DNA from: Nonomuraea endophytica | GTDB taxonomy: Bacteria > Actinomycetota > Actinomycetes > Streptosporangiales > Streptosporangiaceae | NCBI RefSeq assembly: GCF_014203235.1 | Contig: NZ_JACHIN010000006.1 | Location: 551,428-615,427 of the forward strand | Direction: 5' to 3' | Length of the DNA stretch: 64,000 nucleotides | In this document: one piece after another, positions 63,989 to 64,000 of the stretch | Layout: each line of letters starts with the position of its first letter | Position numbering within the stretch: position 1 is the first letter of the stretch | The notes under the pieces: model-generated | What the model was told of the DNA's origin: nothing | Databases searched by the model: none | Seen by the model: the letters and a program-made list of their open reading frames with translations, nothing else | Program-made: the position numbers and the translations under genes

Positions 63989-64000
63989 AGGCCCGCTACG

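Noticed and set aside
1..64000. CRISPR arrays, phage att sites, IS elements, rRNA or tRNA genes
   Set aside because: Read through on both strands; no regularly spaced repeats, transposase motifs or RNA-gene signatures were found apart from the short tandem repeat at 62753-62834.

Overview
The window is about 72% GC (estimated by eye), gene-dense, and full of GTG/TTG starts, apparently leaderless transcripts, ECF sigma factors, an Lsr2 protein and many TetR/ArsR/GntR/IclR/MerR/PucR-type regulators. This points to a mycelial actinomycete, most likely the Streptosporangiales (Nonomuraea/Streptosporangium-like); the genus is inference. No rRNA, tRNA, CRISPR array, replication origin or intact insertion sequence was seen. 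The content is accessory in character: regulator-plus-enzyme pairs, small secreted proteins and several decayed genes.

Layout. 1-3.0 kb: the end of a zinc-uptake operon with AztC flanked by two AztD-like metallochaperones. 3.0-13.7 kb: small secreted proteins, a TetR-controlled MpaB-like oxygenase with a DoxX-like protein, an autoregulated XRE/membrane-protein pair, a peptidase remnant, a DHFR-like reductase, a SigG-like sigma factor, a MerR/SDR pair and a VOC protein. 14.2-17.2 kb: two overlapping genes in which a sigma-factor-like cytoplasmic domain is joined through one membrane helix to an extracellular repeat domain. 18.4-21.1 kb: a secreted protein translationally coupled to an ABC exporter. 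21.1-23.0 kb: a Tn10-type TetR and an FAD monooxygenase divided by tet-operator-like palindromes. 23.0-31.0 kb: a deletion scar, an HxlR/DUF1761 pair, then a secreted protein and a 1700-residue RHS protein without a toxin tip.

31.0-38.9 kb: ArsR-MFS-M29 aminopeptidase operon, hydrolases, Lsr2, a PucR-type regulator, and an ArsR-SRPBCC operon opposite a DUF1579 gene. 39.0-42.6 kb: an IclR regulator, a GlcD-type flavin dehydrogenase with a short upstream ORF, and an ACS-family transporter, tied together by 17-bp sites. 42.8-47.2 kb: secreted proteins, TetR, AlkB and GntR. 47.2-47.7 kb: a leuA attenuator followed by a collapsed leuA. 47.6-54.3 kb: ECF42 sigma factor with its DGPF partner, an FMN reductase/flavin oxidase pair and a BTAD-NB-ARC-like regulator. 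54.3-60.1 kb: an AlkZ-like winged-helix protein, a short UvrA (UvrA2/DrrC class), an MFS pump and a tandem GNAT protein. 60.2-64.0 kb: a secreted protein, an AraC/DHA2-pump pair and a close homologue of the bacterial ethylene-forming enzyme.

The most noteworthy items are the ethylene-forming-enzyme homologue, the membrane-tethered sigma-like pair, the tet-type regulatory cassette and the collapsed leuA behind an intact leader.
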